A stretch of DNA of 64,000 bases from Isoetes taiwanensis (Eukaryota > Streptophyta > Lycopodiopsida > Isoetales > Isoetaceae), in contig JAJEKV010000004.1 of assembly GCA_021234155.1 (NCBI GenBank), forward strand, positions 29,047,305 through 29,111,304, written 5' to 3'. Made by a program: the position numbers and the translations under genes. This document shows positions 59,819-64,000 of the stretch, one piece after another (positions within the stretch are counted from its first letter, which is position 1; each line of letters begins with the position of its first letter). The notes below the pieces were generated by a model. That model had not been told where the DNA came from. It did not search any database and saw only the letters and a list, made by a program, of their open reading frames with translations.

Positions 59819-60240
59819 TTGGTGAGTGTGGAAATGGCATTACAATGGGTGCGGGTTATGAAGGGATGGCGTGACAAAGCATCCGCAACCACATTGTGCT
59901 TCCCCGGGTTTATATACAATCTCGAAGTCATATTCCTCGAGGAATTCCATCCATTTCTTGTTGGCGTAGATTGATTTGGTTGGGTGGATAAATAGCGGAG
60001 ACTCGATGATCCGTGATCCAGCTGAAATCTTCTACCAAGAAGGTAGTGTCTCCAAATACACGGAGAGCACGAACAACTACCCAAACAACTCCCTGGTCAT
60101 GGGTAGGGTATGTTGCTCTGCATCGTTCATCTTCTTTGAATCGTAAGCAACAACTCTCCCCCTCACGCATTAGAACTCCACCGGTAGCTATCTTACTAGC
60201 GTCGGTGGCTCTTGATTATCCTTTTCGGGATCAGGCAAGG
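59819..60240 (-). pseudogene. Element B RNase H region
   Basis: Minus-strand pieces read VWVVVRALRVFGDTTFLVED, FSWITDH and, in another frame, INPGKHNVVADALSRHPF (about 59880-59930), the end of the Ty3/gypsy RNase H. The pieces switch frames at least twice. Confidence 0.82.
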
Positions 60241-60424
60241 TAAGGACCCGGTGCGGATGTTAAGGCATCCTTGAGCCGAAAGCCGACTTGGACTTTTGTT
60301 TTCCAATGTTCCATCAATCCTTTACTTTCTCATGCCTTGTGAGATTAGTAAGAGGTGCGGCAATTGTTGCAAAATCCTTAACAAATTTCCGATAATATCC
60401 TGCGAGTCCCAAGAAACTTGGGAC

Positions 60425-61060
60425 CTACGAAACATTAGCTGGAATGGGCCAATCCTTTCTTGCTTCTATCTTAGGCTGGTCTGTAGCAATTCCTTCTTTT
60501 GAGATAATATGCCCCAAATAGTCTACCCTGATTGGCGAACTTGCATTTAGAGAACTTGGCAAAGAGGCGATGCGCCTTAGCTTTTGCAAAGCTAATCGAA
60601 GATGTTGTTCATGTTGCTGCAAGGTTTTACTATAGATGAGAATGTCATCAAAGAAAATGACAACAAAGTCATCCAAGTATTGGCGAAAGATGTCATTCAT
60701 CAACCGCATAAACGCGTTGTAGGCGTTGGTCAATCCAAAAGGCATGGCGGTGAATTCATAATGCCCATATCCGTGCCTAAAAGCGGACTTATGGATGTCC
60801 TCTTCCTTAATCCTTATCGATGGTACCGGAGCATAAATCAATCTTTGAGAAATATTTTGCTCCACAGAATCGGGTCCATAAGATCATCGCCCCTAGCAAA
60901 AGCATAGCGATTCTTGATGGTATGCTTATTGAGTTGCCTATAATCAATACACATCCTTAAGGAGCCATCTTTCTTCTTGACAAAAAGAATAGGAGCGCCA
61001 AATGGTGAAACTCTTGGGCGAATAAACCCCACATTCAAGAAACTCTTGTATTTGTTTCTT
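60425..61060 (-). pseudogene. Element B reverse transcriptase
   Basis: [20 protein letters not shown] and [20 protein letters not shown] (61038-60900), then MPFGLTNAYNAFMRLMNDIF and the catalytic block YLDDFVVIFFDDILIYSK (about 60660), then VDYLGHIISKEGIATDQPKI. The FFDD box keeps both active-site aspartates. A break near 60850 separates the two halves. Confidence 0.93.
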
Positions 61061-61329
61061 AAGCTCTGCTAACTCAGGAGGACTCATTCGATGACGGGGC
61101 TTTCTTTGGTAGGCTTAGTACCCGGTTCAAGAGTTATCTCACATTCCACCCCTCCGAAAGGAGGAAGCTTGTGGATCTCATCCGGAAAAAGATCGCTAAA
61201 TTCTAAGAAGAAGAGTAGCAATGTCCGATGGTAAGGCGTCGATTACTGCTGCTTTGTTTGGAGTCCGACTCAATGGAAGCAAGTTTAATGAGGCAAAGGA
61301 GTTCATTCTGCGTATAGCTTTTCCTATTT

Positions 61330-61720
61330 GCTTTATTGACATTGAGTGATAGCGGAGTGTAATGAATCACCTTTTATTGTCACACGCTCCATTAGCGTTG
61401 AAGGTGACCTCCCCGTTTCTCCACGGTCTATGTGGGCCCTGGCAGACGCTAAAAACTCCATTCCCACAATAAGATCATATTTGCCAATGTCCATTAATTC
61501 GCACCCAAGGCAACCGGTACACACGCAACCTGCATTTTAAGGTTAATCTGGCGGCCATGAGTGTGTCGATCTTACCGCTAGCTAATGTGGACCGGCTTAG
61601 GGGGATCTCAGCGTTTCCAAACAGTTTTGCACGGGCCATTCTAGGAGAAGCAAAATTATCGCATTACTACCGTGTCCATCAAAATTATGAAGGGCTTCTT
61701 GTCCTCTTGGCCTATTGTAG
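61330..61720 (-). pseudogene. Element B aspartic protease region
   Basis: IILMDT is followed, after a one-base frame change near 61670, by a reading GS; together these mark the retroviral DTG/S active site. Further on, MDIGKYDLIVGMEFLASA (about 61480) is the block that follows the protease flap in Ty3/gypsy elements, normally LGMDWL. Confidence 0.75.
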
Positions 61721-61849
61721 AAATAATGAAAAGTCGACTTTCAGCGTTACTGTTTCTATAGCGGCAAGAATATGAGACGCACCATGAATGTACTCGGGAG
61801 CCTCGTCCTCCGCAAAGAAGATTGGACTCCAAATCTTCCCAATCCGGTC

Positions 61850-61930
61850 GGCCATGGCCGGTTGAGCGTCTGGCGTGGCGTGCGGACAATTCTGCATGAA
61901 ATGTCCGTGCCTCATGCCCCGGTAGCATGC
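61850..61930 (-). pseudogene. Element B gag zinc knuckle, degenerate
   Basis: MRHGHFMQNCPH resembles the GHFxxxC half of a CCHC knuckle. The second cysteine position appears to be Gly, so the knuckle is damaged. Confidence 0.6.
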
Positions 61931-62214
61931 CTTATCTCGGCGGAGCTGTTCTCGGCCTCTTTAGGGATGGACTGTAAGAGGCCCCGAACTTCCTTACCAG
62001 CATTGTTCTACGCTTATCCCGTGCTAAAGCAACTTTCTTCTCTCAAGGCCCATAAGAATTGTCTTTGAGAGGGCCCGGACTTGGCGAGCGGGGGTTTGTA
62101 AGGTGTGGGCGGCGGTGGGCTGCAGTAAGGAGAAGGTCGTGAGATCTTTGGTTCTTTGGCGTGTCTTCCTCAAGGCTTAATGCCTTAGCTTCCGCCACTG
62201 CATCGATTTTGGGT

Positions 62215-63066
62215 CTATGGCCTTGACCATACGTTTAATGGATGGGGCCAACCCTTCAATGTAGCCCCTCTCGCTCTTTTCTCATTCATTTCGGCGCGTA
62301 CAACCTCAAGCGCATGAATTGCCGATTGTAGGCCCGCGAACATGCCCTTCTGTTCCAACCTGTAGAAGGTGCGAATGCGTTGGCATTTGTGCGCACGAGG
62401 CGCGTAATGCGATTTAAAAGCCTTAGCAAACTTCACGAACTTGCTGACCGCTCCTATCCGGTGTTTAGCTCTGGCGTAACCCTTCCACCAAATACGAGGC
62501 TCGGTAAGGTTCGTGGTGGCGACCTTCCCCGTATCTTTCTCTGTCATTCCATAGGACTTCCCGAATTCCTTCATTTCGTCCAACCAAGATTCCGCATTCA
62601 AGCCTCCTCTGGATTTCCCATCAAACCGAGCCAACTTCGGTTCTTCCATATACTAGTGATGCATTTGTATCAACGGTTTTTTTCGGTATTCCTTATCCTT
62701 ACGCCTTGAATGGTCACTTGTCGATGGCGAGGACCCGAAGAACCGAAGTGGTTGAATGTGAGGAAGGAAGCGGGCTATCCTTAGAGGAACTTTGATGACG
62801 CTTTTAGCATGAGTCCTCCTGTCATGCAGTGCAGGGGCTAGCTCTGGGAGGAGATGGTCATGTTGTGTGGGCTCAATGGTCGCGGAGGTAATTCGGTCCG
62901 ATCCCTCCCGATTATGTGGCGGTGGATTGGTATGCAACACATAAGCCTGTAACTTCGCCGAAAGTTGCCTTTTCATTAACATCAATCCCGTTGGGGTGAG
63001 CCCTACCGGGCGTTGGAGGGTGTTTTGCGGCAAGCACGCATTACACCGTCTATAGGAAGCATTCAT
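62215..63066 (-). pseudogene. Element B gag (capsid)
   Basis: Two stretches in the same minus-strand frame: 63066-62653, basic and Pro-rich, ending IQMHH, and 62649-62215, with KLARFDGKSRGGLNAESWLD, EPRIWWKGYARA and FKSHYAPRAHKCQRIRTFYR, a Ty3/gypsy capsid-like pattern. A stop at 62650-62652 separates them. The start of gag is not certain; the ATG at 63066 gives the longest frame. Confidence 0.78.
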
Positions 63067-63118
63067 GAATATATAAGCAGATTTACATTAATGTACAATC
63101 CCTTTTTAAGTTAATCGA

Positions 63119-63295
63119 GACAAAAGTATATACAACAGAAAACAATATTTGTATTTCATTCAAGTTGAGTACAACATCGGGTTGATTGATACATGGATTG
63201 AGACAAAAGTATATACAAACAGAAAACAATGTTTGTATTTCATTCAAGTTGAGTACAACATCGGGTTGATTGATACATGGATTGAGACAAAAGTA
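63119..63295. repeat. 83-bp tandem duplication upstream of gag
   Basis: GACAAAAGTATATACAA, CAGAAAACAAT, GTATTTCATTCAAGTTGAGT, ACAACATCGGGTTGATTGAT and ACATGGATTGA occur twice in a row with three differences, and a third start follows at 63285. It lies in the leader of element B, between the upstream frame and gag. Confidence 0.95.
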
Positions 63296-63378
63296 GGTAT
63301 GATACAATGGGAACTCGTAAAGTTCTACTTGCACACAGCGTAACCACAACAACGAAAACATAACGGAAGAGACCAAGC

Positions 63379-63866
63379 CTAGGGGTTGGCGAAGGGGTAC
63401 AGGATCGCGTAGCGGGTACTCTCCCGTACAGCTCGGACGAGTTTATAGCGTGCCCAGGCTTGGACAATGATTGCTTGGTACTCCCATGTTGGGCTGATAA
63501 TCAGAAGGTTAAAGAGCCTTCGCATCGCATAAAAGAGTTGCCAAAGATGGTCATTGGCGTCCTCGAAGGCTTCGTGCCTGGTCATATTCCAGTAGTCCCA
63601 GGTACGACACAGGGTCATCTTCAGATCCTCGAAAGCTTGATCCCTGAGGATGTTAACTATCTCCAGCCCTTTGTCGGTGTGGGGAGTTCCCACGGTGGCG
63701 GTGGTTCGGTTTCATAGCCTTCCTCCCACTCTGGATATTCACCATATCTTTGGCCATAGTCCTGGTCTGGCGGCCCGGGATCGTCCCTCCTAACCATATC
63801 GGTGATTCTCTCCTCATATTCCCAAATGGTTTCCTCTGCAATATAGTTGGAATAAATAGAGAACAT
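63379..63866 (-). pseudogene. Extra open frame upstream of gag in element B
   Basis: Two overlapping minus-strand frames read as one protein if a single base shift near 63680 is allowed: acidic IAEETIWEYEERITDMVRRD, PEWEEGYETEPPPPWELPTP, then GLEIVNILRDQAFEDLKMTL, HEAFEDANDHLWQLFYAMRR and LVRAVRESTRYAILYPFANP with a stop. Composition is protein-like and unlike the AT-rich surroundings. I do not recognise it. It sits where the leader should be, so it may be an accessory frame of the retrotransposon, an N-terminal gag extension or captured sequence. The 5' LTR is not in view, so it could also belong to a neighbouring element. Confidence 0.45.
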
Positions 63867-64000
63867 TTTGTAATTCCATGATATTCTAAAATTTTAATAC
63901 TTTTGAAGAGGATGTCATATAAAAAAAAAACACACAATCCAATAATACTCCTCAAGAGAACTTTGTCTTAATAAGTAAATAAGGTACACCATTTGTTAAT

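Overview
This window looks like nuclear DNA of a land plant with a large, transposon-rich genome. The evidence is spliceosomal introns in gene remnants, plant-type gene families (nodulin-like MFS transporter, class III peroxidase, bulb-type lectin), a Met-tRNA-primed LTR retrotransposon, a Ty3/gypsy chromovirus and LINEs. I cannot fix the species; a fern or other non-seed plant is a guess. I found no intact protein-coding gene. Every recognisable host gene is truncated or broken by stops and frameshifts.

Layout. (1) 1-19.6 kb is a head-to-tail array of an about 3.57 kb unit: unit 1 at 1-3571, unit 2 at 3572-17490, and a partial unit 3 from 17491. Unit 2 is interrupted by a 10.3 kb LTR retrotransposon (5645-15986) with two LTRs of about 1.75 kb, a PBS, a PPT and a 5-bp target duplication, but no recognisable pol. 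Units 1 and 3 keep the empty site. Each unit carries a Helitron-type 3' end (hairpin, 11 nt, CTAG before T). (2) 19.8-23.1 kb holds a (TCTA)n array, a 5'-truncated LINE, short tandem duplications and an unidentified minus-strand coding remnant. (3) 23.4-42.5 kb holds plus-strand gene remnants with introns: a nodulin-like/MFS pseudogene, the 3' half of an EMG1/NEP1-like methyltransferase, a bulb-lectin fragment, a hAT transposase and a peroxidase terminal exon. Two short dispersed families lie among them. R1 (T-run, GGGTTGCCCC, then a palindromic stem) occurs six times, and R2 (GGAGGG-CAA-CCCTCC hairpin, CTTG, T-run) occurs four times. Their order and a shared inverted 9-mer suggest they are the 5' and 3' ends of a non-autonomous rolling-circle-like element. 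(4) 42.6-48 kb holds a (CTAT)n array, a second LINE on the minus strand and a 1.3 kb retro-insertion with an A-tail and a 12-bp target duplication. (5) 48.7-55.7 kb holds a second Helitron 3' end (minus strand), short duplications, R1/R2 copies and one SNF2-helicase exon. (6) 56.0-64.0 kb holds a degenerate minus-strand Ty3/gypsy chromovirus whose 3' LTR is in the window and whose 5' LTR lies beyond the right edge.

The genes do not form a working pathway. The interest is in the mobile elements: nested insertions, two kinds of rolling-circle-like termini, and same-strand gene fragments next to them.
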